A stretch of DNA of 64,000 bases from Epiperipatus broadwayi. Taxonomy: Eukaryota > Onychophora > Udeonychophora > Euonychophora > Peripatidae. The notes beneath the pieces were generated by a model. It was not told the DNA's origin. It saw nothing but the letters and a program-made list of their open reading frames with translations, and did not search any database. Below are positions 1-11,000 of the stretch, one piece after another. Made by a program: the position numbers and the translations under genes. Position 1 is the stretch's first letter; the number at the start of each line of letters is the position of its first letter. The DNA is taken from positions 5,484,030 through 5,548,029 of the forward strand of contig JAQFVV010000055.1 of assembly GCA_028023455.1 (NCBI GenBank), written 5' to 3'.

Positions 1-895
1 GCAGATGTATGGACAGCAAGGGAAGCAATTCAAGGAGAAATGGGATGGTCAAGTTTTCATATGAGAGATGCAAAAAGTAAAATGAAAATGTTTGGTAGAT
101 TGCAGTTTATGGATAATAAAAGAATACCCAAAATAGTATTTAATTGGGTTATGAGTAAAGGGCAGATAACAAGATGGGTGAAAAAGGTAATGTGGTATGC
201 AAAAGATTTGGATAAAGAATTTATATCAGTATATTTGTACAAAAGATGGGATGATTGTGTTAAGAGGATTGTTGAGTGTTGTAGTAGTAAGGAATGGGAT
301 AAAAGAATAGATTTATTAATAAAGAATAGGGAGTTAGAGAGATGGAGAAATAGTATGGAGAGTAAATAGATTTTAAATATATATATAGAAATAAACAGAA
401 TATTAGGTGTGAGTTAATATATGATAATAGTAAAGAAGTTAGTTTATTGTTTAAGACTCGGAATGGGATCTTTATTTACAAGAGAATATACATGTAAATG
501 GAAAAATATGAGTGATTTATTTTGTAAATTATGAAAGGAAGGAATAGAAAATATTAGGCATTTGTTAATTGAATGTAAATGCTTGAAAATAGAAAGGATA
601 CATATAATGAAGTTATGGAAGAATAAATATGAAAAAAGTGATTATACAGAAAGTGAATTATTGGTTTTTATGTTGGGTTTGGGAAAAGATAAGGGATATT
701 TAGATATAAAGGTTATAGAGTTGACAAAGATTATGTTATGGAAATGGGATGATGCAGAATATGGGAAAATTTAGAGTGTGGAATGGAAAATAAAGTGGCT
801 AACAGGTTTATCTGGGCATAATTGCTGAGATATTCTTCACTTCGTTTAAGGAGAAGCCACAATACATCATATTACATCACATTACACCATTAGTG
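1..895 (+). mobile_element. LINE fragment, 3' part of a non-LTR retrotransposon (copy A)
   Basis: The first coding block (40-369) encodes a peptide starting MGWSSFHMRDAKSKMKMFGR that is closely similar to the block at 11260-11580 in the fuller LINE copy B. A second block (about 490-775) encodes the C-terminal part, with ENIRHLLIECKCLK matching ENIRYLLIECKFLK in copy B; such a Cys..His..Cys segment is typical of the C-terminal zinc knuckle of LINE polyproteins. In-frame stops separate the blocks, and one TGA sits where copy B has the second zinc-binding Cys, so the copy is dead. The shared end runs through a GCTGAGA..AGAAG..CAC stretch at 823-862 into an ATTACATCAC-type tail at 865-890. The element enters from outside the window on the left. 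Confidence 0.85.
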
Positions 896-1810
896 TTTTA
901 AGGTAAGAGAAAATGGAAAAAGGAAAGAACCGAAAGAAGAAGAGAAATTTTTTTTAAATATATGAAATATGCAAATGAATTTAAACTATAATAAATAATT
1001 TACAGATTATATATATATTCATTCTTTAAAATGAAATATATTCAATTTATAGACAACTAAATACTTAAAATATATAAATAATAAATTTATTAATATCTAA
1101 TCGATAATCATTATGAAATATATATATATATATTCATACACAACAGTAACAAACCTGAAACAATAAATGTGAATTATTATGCCTTCACCAATCACGTGAT
1201 CTTTTTAGGATCATTTTGATTTTATTTATTTATTAATCAGCTTAAATATTAATAATCTATTAACCATGTTAAAGGAAATGTAAAAAAAAATAAAAACAAA
1301 CCCTATTTCTCCACCCAGCTGCATTAACGTTTCAACCAAAAGACCGGTTATCATTAGAAATTACAGCAAAATGTTTTCCTCCAAAACAGAAATGTTAAAA
1401 ATCATTTGCATATCTGACCAAAATATCATAAACGAATTTGTGGATTCCATCCAAGTGCTGGAATCACTAGTGGCTTTATTAAACTTTTCAATTCACCAAC
1501 CATATCGTTTATGTTTTGTGTTCCTCCACACTGGTATAAATCAATGACTACTAAATTTCATTTCTGAAGTGGATGGGTGCAGTAACCAAGAATTGTCCAT
1601 CATCTATTTATTTATTTAGTATATAGATTTAAATAGCTTAACTATTAACAAAATATCATAAAGAAACCTGTAAAAATCGCACACAGGAGATAGATATACT
1701 AGTGGTTTATTAGGTCCTTGAATTCTTCTGTGACTGTAACTCTAAATTCATCAGTCATTAACTACATGGTTCATAGTTTTTATTCGTCCATATTTACAAA
1801 CATCAGTGAC
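896..1810. other. AT-rich non-coding stretch
   Basis: No coding region is supported here. It is A/T-dominated with short TA microsatellite runs near 1005-1130. Around 1480-1580 there is text loosely related to the direct repeat at 1811-1906, such as a diverged ATAAATCAATGACT..AAATTTCATT segment. Confidence 0.5.
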
Positions 1811-1906
1811 TGATAAATTCCATTTATAAATCAGATAAGTGCAATGATCACAGGTTGTTGATAAATTCCATTTATGAAGCAGATGAGCACAATGATCATA
1901 GGTTGG
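1811..1906. repeat. 48-bp direct tandem duplication
   Basis: Two adjacent 48-bp units (1811-1858 and 1859-1906) both begin TGATAAATTCCATTTAT and contain a GCA/CAATGATCA/TAGG end. A small open frame on the minus strand here is just the repeat read through and is not a gene. Confidence 0.75.
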
Positions 1907-2065
1907 CCTGATTCTTGACAAGACTCCAATTGCATCCAGGAAGATCAAATCCAGTTGACTTTACTATAGGATCCGGAAAAAGAAATTTATTTGCAATCTC
2001 ATAAGAATTCCATTTTTATGCCGTAATTCTTTGATTGTAGATTCTTGGTTGAACTTCACAAAAGG

Positions 2066-2410
2066 GTACTTGATTTGAGTAGAATCTTAGATGATGAAAC
2101 TATATCTTGAATTATTGGCAAGTTCAATCTACTTAACAAATTTTTACATAGGAAGCAATATCTTGTGGAGAGATATGTGAAAGAACAGAATATTAGTGCA
2201 AAGGGGTAGACTTAAGAGTATCAATAATATTTCCTTAAGGGGGACTTGATTTGAGTAGAGTCTTAGATGATGGGACTATTTCTTGAGTTATATGACAAGT
2301 TCAATCTTCTAACAGTTTTTTTTTTTATATAAGAAGCAATATCTGGTGGAAGGATATATGAAAGAACAGGAAGCTACTGCAAAGTGTACCAATAATACTT
2401 CTCATGGCAA
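2066..2410. repeat. Direct tandem duplication of about 176 bp
   Basis: The segment starting ACTTGATTTGAGTAGA at about 2069 recurs at about 2245. The shared order of words is TTAGATGATG, CAAGTTCAATCT, GAAGCAATATCT, ATGAAAGAACAG and GCAAAG, followed by CAATAATA. The copies differ by scattered substitutions and indels, so the duplication is not recent. Confidence 0.75.
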
Positions 2411-2619
2411 TATTTAATTGAATATCTTGATGTTTAGTGTAATAAGTTTTCTCCAAACATGGGTGACCTATTCACCAGCAGAATACGCTAAGGTCAAGGA
2501 AGCTGTCAATAAAGTATTTGCATCACAACTCCATGTAGCGCAACCAAGGAAGATTTTAGCAATGTCTCATCATCAATAGTATTCTGTCCCATGGACAGAT
2601 CCAGAGAGAAGTCACATCA

Positions 2620-3060
2620 CTAATTTATCCATTTTTTCTATTCTGTTCTCTTCATTGCCCAGCTCTTCAATTCCATGTAACTTCCCATTTCTTATATCAT
2701 CCAATAATGTTAATCTTTTCCATCCTTCTTGTTTTCACTAACTATTCCCTGAAAATACCTTTCATTAAACTATACTTTCTTCCTAATATATGTCTAATCC
2801 AGCTTCTCTTTTTATAATGTCCTCAACAGATCTTTTTTCATTTCCTTTTTCAAAACTTCATGGATTTTTTTCCAAGATTACATCTCAAAGACTTCCATTT
2901 TGTTCCTAATTTTATTACTCATTGTCTACACTTCACAACTATATAATAGTTCATCTAGAAAGATCAAACTAGCTAGCTTTTTTACTGGATCTGGAAAAAG
3001 AAATTTGTTTGGAACTTCGATAAGAAATCTATTTTTAATTTCGTAATTATTCAATATCTA
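2620..3060 (-). mobile_element. Antisense LINE 3' end (reverse-transcriptase C-terminal region)
   Basis: Read on the minus strand, this stretch gives broken blocks in the order typical of the C-terminal tail of a LINE reverse transcriptase. They are a SLIFLDELLYSCEV-type segment followed by KMEVFEM (compare the usual YG.E.W....KLEAFEMW), then KRSWIRHILGRK (compare W.GHILR), then LLDDIRNGKLHGIEEL. Frameshifts and stops lie between the blocks. It resembles the fragment at 58000-58330 and is a different LINE lineage from copies A and B. A related but shorter piece is readable at 1937-2040, in particular the GGAAAAAGAAATTT motif shared with 2990-3005. Confidence 0.75.
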
Positions 3061-3069
3061 TTTTTAATG

Positions 3070-4280
3070 CCATAATTATTCAATTGTAGACAAATATCCA
3101 ATAAGAGGATTTTGATTTGTACGTGTTTAACTGATAAAAGTATACCTTAAATTAATTCTTTTATAGGAATGTATTTAAATTCGTATTTTCATTTTATCAA
3201 TATGATATAAACATCTTTTAGGTAATAAACTAATATTAAGCATTTGAATCTCATTTATACATAATTAATAATAAAATGGGGGGGGGGGGCTGTTAAAACG
3301 TTTCTGCTTTGGGCTCGCTCTGCATAAATATTTACTTAAGAGTTTGGGGTTAAAAACACTTACCAGACTCTCATTCACAGATCGCAATTTTTAATTTTAT
3401 TTAAAAGGTAAACGGACTAAGACTCATAAGTGTATATATACCTATAGTTGTAGAAATACCACTCCCCACCCTCACCCACCCGCCTCGTCTAAAACCTATT
3501 GTATCTCAATACTTTAACCGATATCTGACTGATTTAAAATGTCTGAGATTTTCTTTAATCCTCCGGCTAAAAATAGTTAATTAAGTGCCTAAGAGAGGCG
3601 GAGTTTGATGGTTAGTCTATCGTATCTCAGAACCAGTCTTATATATTCACATTCTGTTTTCATATAGATTTTTACTTTAAGATATAGTTTCGTGGGTGTA
3701 ACTTTAATTAAACATTGAGAGCTTTGCTTTTATTTGAAAATTAGTCACAGTTCAAGCATTCGTTATAAATTGCTCGAGTTGTTTATGATTTATGAATTAT
3801 AGTTTAGATAGATTTTAACAATATTGGCTTAAAATATTTTTGGCAACTGTTTTCGGGGGAGGGAAAACGAAGCGACAAGAATAAACAAATAAAACTGCAC
3901 TATTTCCTTAAATAGATACGCGGATTTAGTCGGACAATTCTCAAGAACGTTAAGAACTAAATTACATAGCTTTATGGTAAAAAAAAAAAAAAAAAACTTC
4001 CGCGATAGCAAATGTCAGGAATGTAAACATTTCCAGAAATGGCATCGCTCACAACTGAATTAATAATCTGGTAAAGTTACTTTTTTTAATTAGTAATGAT
4101 TACTGACGTCAAAAATAAATTGAAAAGAATAAAGAATTTTATTTGTGTATATTGCGATCCGTATTAACTGTATTTTTATTTTTTTAGCGAAGTTTGTTCT
4201 TATAGAGTTTTTAGAATAATAGTCACGTGACACGAAGTGAGGTTTTGATTTGAAATTTAAAAAGAACGCGCACGCCGAAT
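3070..4280. other. Intergenic DNA upstream of HSP70
   Basis: No repeat family or coding region was recognised. A G10 run lies near 3280 and an A18 run near 3978. Minus-strand frames at 3829-4332 are low-complexity and not supported as genes. Confidence 0.5.
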
Positions 4281-4287
4281 TTGGTCT

Positions 4288-4335
4288 TTCTAGAATAGCA
4301 AGTGCGTATAAAGTTTGAATAAGTTTCTTCAAGAA
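4288..4335 (+). promoter_or_regulatory. Two heat-shock elements upstream of HSP70
   Basis: Perfect inverted nTTCnnGAAn pairs occur at 4288-4295 (TTCTAGAA) and 4328-4335 (TTCAAGAA, immediately preceded by another TTC at 4325-4327 within TTTCTTC). This is the established HSF trimer-binding unit. They sit about 150 and 110 bp upstream of the probable transcription start. A poorer TTCGAGA-type half-site is at 4362. Placement before a TATA box and an intronless HSP70 ORF supports heat-inducible transcription. Confidence 0.75.
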
Positions 4336-4412
4336 CTGACTTTACCTTAAAAAAATTTTTGTTCGAGATAACGAGCTTTTTGTAAAGTTAAAAAAATAAT
4401 ATAGTCACTCTG

Positions 4413-4420
4413 TATATAAA
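4413..4420 (+). promoter_or_regulatory. TATA box of the HSP70 gene
   Basis: TATATAAA lies 62 bases before the ATG. An initiator-like TTCAGAT at 4435-4441 follows about 25 bases downstream, giving a predicted 5' UTR of roughly 37 nt. This compact focused promoter is typical of inducible HSP70 genes. Confidence 0.7.
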
Positions 4421-4474
4421 TCGTAAACGCAATATTCAGATTTAAAACCCTGTGTATGATCGTCTTTCTAAACA

Positions 4475-6370
4475 ATGTCACGAGGAAAAGTTCCAGCGAT
4501 TGGGATCGATCTTGGTACGACTTATTCGTGTGTTGGCGTTTTTCAACATGGGAAGGTGGAAATTATTGCTAATGATCAGGGAAATCGAACAACTCCCAGC
4601 TATGTTGCTTTTACTGACACCGAAAGATTAATCGGTGATCCGGCCAAAAGTCAGGTTGCGATGAATCCCGAGAATACTGTATTTGATGCTAAGCGACTTA
4701 TTGGAAGAAAATTTGACGACCCGCCTGTTCAAGCCGACATGAAACACTGGCCATTCAAAGTTATCAATCAAAATGGTAAGCCGAAAATTAAAGTTGAATA
4801 CAAGGGGGAAACAAAAGTTTTCGCGCCTGAAGAAATTAGTTCCATGGTTTTAACGAAAATGAAGGAAACCGCCGAAGCTTACTTAGGCAAAAAAGTGAAA
4901 GATGCGGTCGTTACTGTACCGGCATATTTTAACGATTCACAACGTCAGGCCACAAAAGACGCCGGAGCTATTGCAGGATTAAATGTGCTTAGAATTATTA
5001 ATGAACCTACAGCGGCTGCTTTAGCTTATGGATTAGATAAGAATCTAAAAGGAGAGAAAAATATTTTAATTTTTGATTTGGGAGGGGGCACATTTGATGT
5101 CTCTATACTTACAATTGACGAAGGGTCCATGTTTGAAGTCCGTTCAACTGCAGGTGATACACATTTGGGTGGCGAAGATTTCGATAATCGTCTAGTGAAT
5201 CATTTCGTGGAAGAATTCAAACGTAAACACAAGAAAGATGTTTCTACCAGTGCTAGAGCCATTCGTCGACTTAGAACTGCCTGTGAACGCGCCAAGAGAA
5301 CCTTGTCCAGCAGCACTGAAGCAAACATCGAGATAGATGCGCTTTTTGAAGGTATTGACTTTTATTCTAAAATTAGCCGCGCAAGATTCGAAGAATTGAA
5401 TATGGATTTGTTTCGATCTACGTTAGTACCCGTAGAAAAATCTCTTACCGATGCCAAAATAGATAAAATTCGTATCAACGATGTTGTACTCGTTGGGGGT
5501 TCGACTAGAATTCCCAAAATTCAAAAAATGCTTAAAGATTTTTTTAATGGAAAAGATTTAAATATGTCTATAAATCCTGACGAAGCAGTAGCATATGGAG
5601 CGGCAGTGCAAGCTGCCATTTTGAGTGGAGATCAAAGCGAAGCCGTGAAAGATGTTCTTTTGGTCGACGTTGCACCTTTATCACTTGGAATTGAGACTGC
5701 TGGTGGAGTAATGACGAAACTTATTGAACGTAACAGCCGTATTCCTTGTAAAACGTCCAAAACATTTACTACTTACGCTGATAACCAACCGGGTGTTACA
5801 ATACAAGTCTACGAAGGCGAGCGAGCAATGACTAAAGACAATAATCTTTTGGGTACATTTGAGCTGAATGGAATCCCACCTGCACCAAGAGGAATTCCCC
5901 AAATCGACGTCACTTTTGATATTGATTCTAACGGCATTTTAAATGTATCTGCAGTTGATAAAAGTACTGGAAAGTCGAATAAAATTACTATCACTAATGA
6001 TAAAGGGCGGTTGTCTAAAGAAGAAATAGATAGGATGTTGTCCGATGCGGAAAAATATCGTGATGAAGATGACTCTCATCGCCAGAGGATATCAGCTAGA
6101 AATAATCTTGAAACGTATGTTTACAGTGCTAAGCAAGCCGCTACCGAAGCAGGTGATAAAATCTCCAGCAGTGAAAAGGATAGAGTTGTCAATAAGTGCA
6201 CTGAGGTCGTCACATGGCTGGATCAGAATACTTTAGCCGAAAAGGAAGAGTTTGAACACAAATTAAAAGAAGTTCAAGGGGTATGCGCTCCTGTTATGTC
6301 AAAAATACATGGAGGAGGTGGTGGGAGTCATGCTAATCCTGGAGGCCCTACCGTGGAAGAAGTGGATTAA
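4475..6370 (+). CDS. HSP70: Cytosolic heat shock protein 70, intronless
   Basis: Complete 631-residue Hsp70 chaperone, about the usual length for cytosolic members. The N-terminal ATPase domain carries all three family signatures: IDLGTTYS (residues 11-18), [14 protein letters not shown] (about 198-211) and the [14 protein letters not shown] region (about 335-348). The substrate-binding beta domain and helical lid follow, and the protein ends in GPTVEEVD, the EEVD tail that binds TPR co-chaperones such as Hop and CHIP in the cytosol. The tail has a Gly5 run in place of the GGMP repeats of constitutive Hsc70 forms. It lacks a signal or transit peptide and KDEL. The start is the first ATG after the TATA box. 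Absence of introns plus upstream heat-shock elements points to the stress-inducible class. It works by ATP-dependent binding and release of unfolded clients. No frameshift was seen, and codon use is clearly richer in G/C than the flanks. Confidence 0.98.
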   Translation: MSRGKVPAIGIDLGTTYSCVGVFQHGKVEIIANDQGNRTTPSYVAFTDTERLIGDPAKSQVAMNPENTVFDAKRLIGRKFDDPPVQADMKHWPFKVINQNGKPKIKVEYKGETKVFAPEEISSMVLTKMKETAEAYLGKKVKDAVVTVPAYFNDSQRQATKDAGAIAGLNVLRIINEPTAAALAYGLDKNLKGEKNILIFDLGGGTFDVSILTIDEGSMFEVRSTAGDTHLGGEDFDNRLVNHFVEEFKRKHKKDVSTSARAIRRLRTACERAKRTLSSSTEANIEIDALFEGIDFYSKISRARFEELNMDLFRSTLVPVEKSLTDAKIDKIRINDVVLVGGSTRIPKIQKMLKDFFNGKDLNMSINPDEAVAYGAAVQAAILSGDQSEAVKDVLLVDVAPLSLGIETAGGVMTKLIERNSRIPCKTSKTFTTYADNQPGVTIQVYEGERAMTKDNNLLGTFELNGIPPAPRGIPQIDVTFDIDSNGILNVSAVDKSTGKSNKITITNDKGRLSKEEIDRMLSDAEKYRDEDDSHRQRISARNNLETYVYSAKQAATEAGDKISSSEKDRVVNKCTEVVTWLDQNTLAEKEEFEHKLKEVQGVCAPVMSKIHGGGGGSHANPGGPTVEEVD

Positions 6371-6600
6371 TTAATTTATTTATTTATTTAATTATTTATT
6401 TTAATTTTTACAAAATGTCGATCATATGCTTAATAATTAGTTAGGGAACTTAATAAATTTTGGTAAATCGTCCAAAAATGTATGTCAAACTTTTATAAAG
6501 TTAATTTAGTACGAATTATAATTTCTTACAGCCATTTTGGCAATTATTATCTGATTTGGGTTTGATTATATAAATCGCAGTTCTGAGGTAATAAAAATAA
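6371..6600 (+). promoter_or_regulatory. HSP70 3' UTR with AU-rich element and polyadenylation signals
   Basis: Directly after the stop codon, 6373-6405 is almost pure A/T with several overlapping ATTTA pentamers (such as TTTATTTATTTATTTA), the classic AU-rich mRNA-destabilising motif. AATAAA hexamers follow at 6452-6457 and 6590-6595. The first would give a 3' UTR of about 100 nt. ARE-mediated decay of HSP70 mRNA after stress is known in other animals; its use here is inferred. Confidence 0.6.
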
Positions 6601-7405
6601 ATCAAATTTAACATTATTCATTATTTTTATTATTAATTTTTAACATTATCAGCGTTTTAATATCAAGAAGTTTCCCTACCCCTTCTTAATAATAAAGTAA
6701 TATCTATAAACAAGACAAAAAATTGCTAGTACAAGAGATGGTGATCATGTGATACTAAAAGTAATGTCTATTCAGTATAGTTTCAGGTAGTGTACGTTTT
6801 AAATTCTTTATCGTATTTTTATCTTCCAAACGAGGCTCTAAAAACTGTAAATTTGCAATGGATAACAGGTCCATTTATAATTTACTGCACGACTTGAAAA
6901 TTGTGGGCCAGCGTTTTATAAATTTTTATAATCTAACTTCCTCTTTGAAAAAAAAAAAATCATACTAATATATCACACAAATGATGCTAGTATAATTTTC
7001 AGGCACATCTATTTGTATGATTTATTACTATCCCATTTATAATATTTTGGCTACATCCCTCCAAAATTGTAATAATAATAGCATGCAACTACAAACACAC
7101 AGTCTTGAAAGGTATATTCATATATAAGATTTTGGACACAGATACCTTATTAACATTTTGCTAGTGCAAGCATAACTTGCAGGCATACAATTCTGTGTGA
7201 TATATATATAGAACATTCATAAAGCGTATTTTACTAAATAGATTTTTAGGCAAATAAAACATTACAGTATTAGAAGTGTTTACATTCTCTCCATCCACTA
7301 CCCCCACCCCCAAGACGAGTTAATAAAGTGCTACTATAAATTGACAATAGTTAACTTTACATTTGGGGTCATATTATTTAATGTATGAAGCTATATTGAT
7401 CTGGA
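6600..7405. other. AT-rich intergenic DNA
   Basis: No gene or clear repeat family. A GGTGATCATGTGAT word at 6739-6752 also occurs near the ends of F1 repeats elsewhere (for example 25370 and 12110), so a remnant of such a repeat tail may be present. Confidence 0.4.
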
Positions 7406-7408
7406 ATG

Positions 7409-7619
7409 TAATAATCAATTGACAAAACACTTTATTACTTTTACAATGCTTTATTACCCACCCTTTCCTTTCAGTTAACAGTTTTGATTGCCCCAGCAAT
7501 CTTCTTCAGAACCTTATATATCTTAATATTTTTGGGGCAATCAAAACTGTTAACTGAAGGAAAGGATGGATAAGAAAGCATTGTAAAAGTAATAAAGTGT
7601 TTCGTCAATTGATTATTAT
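7409..7619. repeat. Foldback repeat with CTGAAGA core (family F3)
   Basis: The left arm (about 7409-7494) and right arm (about 7533-7619) are near-perfect reverse complements: GTTAACAGTTTTGATTGCCCC on the left is mirrored by GGGGCAATCAAAACTGTTAAC on the right. The minus strand of the left arm reads CTGAAGAAGATTGC, TGGG, GCAATC, then AAAAC. This is a stem-loop between a hammerhead-like CTGANGA and a mutated GAAA. The same core is found in the foldback at 54060-54362. Confidence 0.8.
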
Positions 7620-8234
7620 ATGTTATACATTTGACAATGCAATAGGAAATAGTGGTTATTATATTCTGGAATGTATTAGTGATATTTATTGTAATGAATG
7701 TGAGTGATTAGAAATTCAAATTCTGACAAAAGGCTATATATATATATCCTTTTTTATAGAAAGAATAAAATTATAGTGAAGAATGTAATAGGGACAACAT
7801 AACTTCTTGTACATAGCTTTAAAAAAAGTTCTAAACATATTTGAGTGCTACACATAACCTACTACTAAATTTAACATAGTATTAATATGTAAATGATCTT
7901 TCATATATTTGCATATAACTAAACAGGAAGTAACTGAAGCTTCCAATGAGTTATCCTCTGTCTTTTGAGAATTTATTTATGTTATGTAATTCATCAAATG
8001 CTTCAGTTACTTACTGTTTACTTACATATAATCTGAGTTACTTATATATATATTGTAACCTGCCATTGATCGGTATCTTATGGCCAATCAACATATTGGG
8101 TAAGCCAAAATCTATTAATATTACCTTCCAAAGAATGACCAAGTAACCATAAAATAAAATATAGGTCTAAATACAGGTCTGGATTAGTATAGAATATCTA
8201 AGACATCAGATATATATTATTTAAAATATCCTAA

Positions 8235-8396
8235 TAATAAACAAAGAGCTTTGCTAATTGCTCAACAAGCTTTGAGATAATTGCTTAGCAAGAGAAAGCA
8301 TTTGAAATATCTATCTGAAAACCACACCCCCATCCTCTGACCAATGGTTTCATGCTTTTGACACTCCTCAGAGAGGAGCTAGGATAGCTTCAGATA
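8235..8396 (+). repeat. Dispersed repeat, family E (copy 1)
   Basis: Shares the word order CAAGCTTTG, GCTTAGC, GAGAAAGCATTT, CCTCTGACCA, TGGTTTCATG, CCTC/TTCAGAGAGG and GCTAG with the minus strand of 30485-30665. The first half is shared with 44205-44280. It abuts the LINE at 8396. Its class is unknown; it may be a SINE-like element. Confidence 0.65.
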
Positions 8397-8566
8397 CTGA
8401 GAGATTGAAATTGAGTGAGAGAAATGATGCTACATTTGTGAATGTATGGGATTTTTTTATTGGGGAGAGGGAGTTATATAGTAAAGATGGGTTGCACTTA
8501 GAGAAACAAGGAAGTGAAGTTTTAGGGAGTCTGATTTATAAAGAATGTAGTTCAGGAAACTTGTAA
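8381..8566 (+). pseudogene. LINE ORF1 remnant: C-terminal part of an SGNH/GDSL esterase domain
   Basis: The 61-residue open frame includes FVNVWDFFIGERELYSKDGL followed by HLEKQGSEVLGSLI. The Asp at 8486-8488 and the His at 8495-8497 form the D-x-x-H catalytic block V of SGNH hydrolases, set in the usual DG(L/V)HL context with a following helix. The Ser-containing N-terminal blocks are missing, because the copy is truncated at the junction with repeat family E. Such esterase ORF1 proteins in LINEs are thought to act in RNP or membrane association. Only the fold is visible here. Confidence 0.7.
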
Positions 8567-8757
8567 AGGGGGATGGGATTTTAAATTGCAGTGTTATTAG
8601 AAAGAAGAAGAATGGGTGGGATGTAAGGAATAAACAAAGGGTAGCTGATTTAGATATAAATGTAGATGTGGAGAAGGAATGGGTCAATAAAATTAATGGT
8701 AAGCAAGTTATTTATAAATGTAATGGAGAAGAAAGAATCAAAAAAATTTATAAAAGA

Positions 8758-9540
8758 GTAGTTAGGAAAGAAAAAATTGTTAAAATTGGGTATTTGAATA
8801 TGCAAGGTGGTAGGAGACCAGAAAAGTGGCAGGAATTGAACAAAGCAATTGAAAATGAAGAGCTTGAGGTATCAGCAGTAGTGAAAACACATCTAAGAGA
8901 AGAAGAACCTGTTTTGGAAGATTTGGTATGGCAGGGTATAAATATAAAAGAAAGAAAAAAAGAGTGGTGGTATAGGTGTTATATCTAAAAAATATTTAAA
9001 TACTGTTAAATGCCAAGAGCATTTGTGGTTTGAAATAAGGTTGGGAAGACAAGAATGGATAGTGGCTATAGTTTATATAGCTACTGGAGATAGTCAAACT
9101 ATAAAGGAGTGGAATAATAGCATATATGAGTGCCTAGTTAAGGATATATAGTTTTTTTAAAAAGGGGAAGCGAATAATGATTATAGGAGATATGAATGTG
9201 CATATTGAAGAAATTGATGATGTAGATAATAAGAATGGACAGCTTTTGAAGAAATTTTGTCATAGTGTGAATTTGAGCATTTGAAACATCAAATATTTAT
9301 GAGGGACAATACACATGGTCTACAAATAATATAACCCACACAATAGATAATGTGTTGGTAGAGAAAGAGGGGATGAATAAAGTACGGAAAATTAAGGTGT
9401 TTGATAATGAAGAGAGAGTGTGTAGTAGTGATCATAACTTTTTTATAATAGGAATGGTTAGTAATGTGATGGAAAATAGTAATAAAAGTATAAATGATAG
9501 TGAAAGATGTAGATGGAGAGTGAATGATAGTATAAAATAA
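8758..9540 (+). pseudogene. LINE AP-type endonuclease domain, broken
   Basis: The frame beginning at 8668 contains KIVKIGYLNMQGGRRPEKWQ, which is the LN.QG opening of AP-like LINE endonucleases. At about 9178-9210 another frame gives MIIGDMNVHIEE, matching the GD.N.H catalytic block, and 9420-9445 gives CSSDHNFFIIG, matching the terminal S.DH block. The order and spacing fit the exonuclease-endonuclease-phosphatase fold that nicks target DNA for target-primed reverse transcription. At least two frameshifts and stops separate the blocks. Confidence 0.75.
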
Positions 9541-9905
9541 AAGTTGAAGAAACCATGGAAGAGTTGGTTGGGGATGAGTATAAGGTCTGAGGTGGTGAAA
9601 TAGAGAAAGTGGCAAATAGGGTTTTAGGTGAGAATATTCAGAAAAGTAAAAGTAAGAGAGGGAAAAGGCATGCAGAGAATGCTATTGAGAACAAAGAAAG
9701 TGAAAAAATAATGTTAAATGGGAAAAGTACTTAGAAAAAAAGAAGTTGGTTAAAATAGATAATTATAGAGAGAGAATGAAATTAAATAGTAAATTATTAG
9801 AGGATATTAATTAAAGTGGAAGAAATGGGAGTATATAATTTTGGAAATACATAAAAAGAAGGAATGTAAGGGGGGAGAGAGATAGTATTACTAGATGATG
9901 AGTGA

Positions 9906-11000
9906 GTGGCGAGTAGCTCTAGAGAAGAATTAGAGATTATATTAAATAAGTATGTAATGGGTATAGAAAACATGTTAGATGTGAAGGATAGAGTGATAGC
10001 AAACATGAAAGCATATAGCAATGGGAATATTAGGTTACAGAAAATGAAACTGAATGAGGCAGGGAAGAAACTGAAAAGTGGAAAGGCAAGAGGTTTAGAT
10101 GGATGAGCAGTAAAGATGGTAATGAATTTAGGGCATAAGGCAAAAGTAAAATTGTTATCATGTTTTAATAAGATGGTGCAGAAGAGTTTTTCCAGATAGT
10201 TGGAGTAATATAAGAGTAAGGCTACTATTTAAAGGAAAGGGTAAGAATCTTGGAAAGTTAAACAATTATAGACCAATAGCGATAACATAAGTTTTATATA
10301 AAAAAAATTCCATATATGTGGCTGGAAGGGTTGCAAAATGAATGGACAAGAATAATATAGTGGGAGAAATGTGAGGTTTTCAATTGGATAGGCTAGGAGA
10401 TAATTTATTTGTAGTGACACAACTTATGGATATGAGTAGGTATATAGGTAGACAGTTATATATGGCTTTTATAGATATAGAGAAGGCATATGATAAAGTA
10501 AATAGAAATAGATTATAGGTAAGTTTAGTAAATTTGGGAATGGATGAAGCTTTAGAGGACATTATTAAGAAATTATATGAAAATAATTACTATATGTATC
10601 AATTAGAGAATATAGAATCCGTTAAAATTAAGAATGGGGTGGGACTAGGGCAAGGATTCCTATGTCACTTATTTTGTTTTAGTTGTATTTGAGAGAAATG
10701 GAGAGAGCAATAGAAAGACTAGGAAGAGGGATAGAAATACCATTAATAGGTGGCAAGGGAGTATATACATTATTGGGTCTTTTATTTGTAGATGATGTCT
10801 TTTTGTGTGCAGAAACAAGGGAAGATATGTAAGTTATGTTGAGAACATGCATAAGAGTAGATAAAGAGATGGGGATTAAGTTTAATGAAGAAAAATCAAA
10901 AGTAATGTTGATTAATATTGGAAAAAAAGAAGGCAAAGAATTTTTATTGGTATGATGAATAGATATAACTATTTGGGAATCATCTTAAGTAATCAGAGAA
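9906..11000 (+). pseudogene. LINE reverse transcriptase domain, broken
   Basis: RT blocks are readable in order: KKLKSGKARGLDG (about 10065-10103), LNNYRPIAIT (about 10258-10287), MAFIDIEKAYDKVNR (about 10461-10505, motif A with its catalytic Asp), GVGLGQG followed by a frameshift into PMSLILF (about 10638-10680, motif B) and LLFVDDVFLCAETREDM (about 10778-10830, motif C, DD intact). Stops and single-base frameshifts occur between blocks. Motifs A and C keep their catalytic Asp residues, so decay is by nonsense and indel mutation rather than core loss. Confidence 0.85.

Noticed and set aside
5681-6236. Open frames on the minus strand and in a second plus frame inside HSP70
   Set aside because: They overlap the conserved HSP70 coding sequence and show no family resemblance; they are shadow frames.
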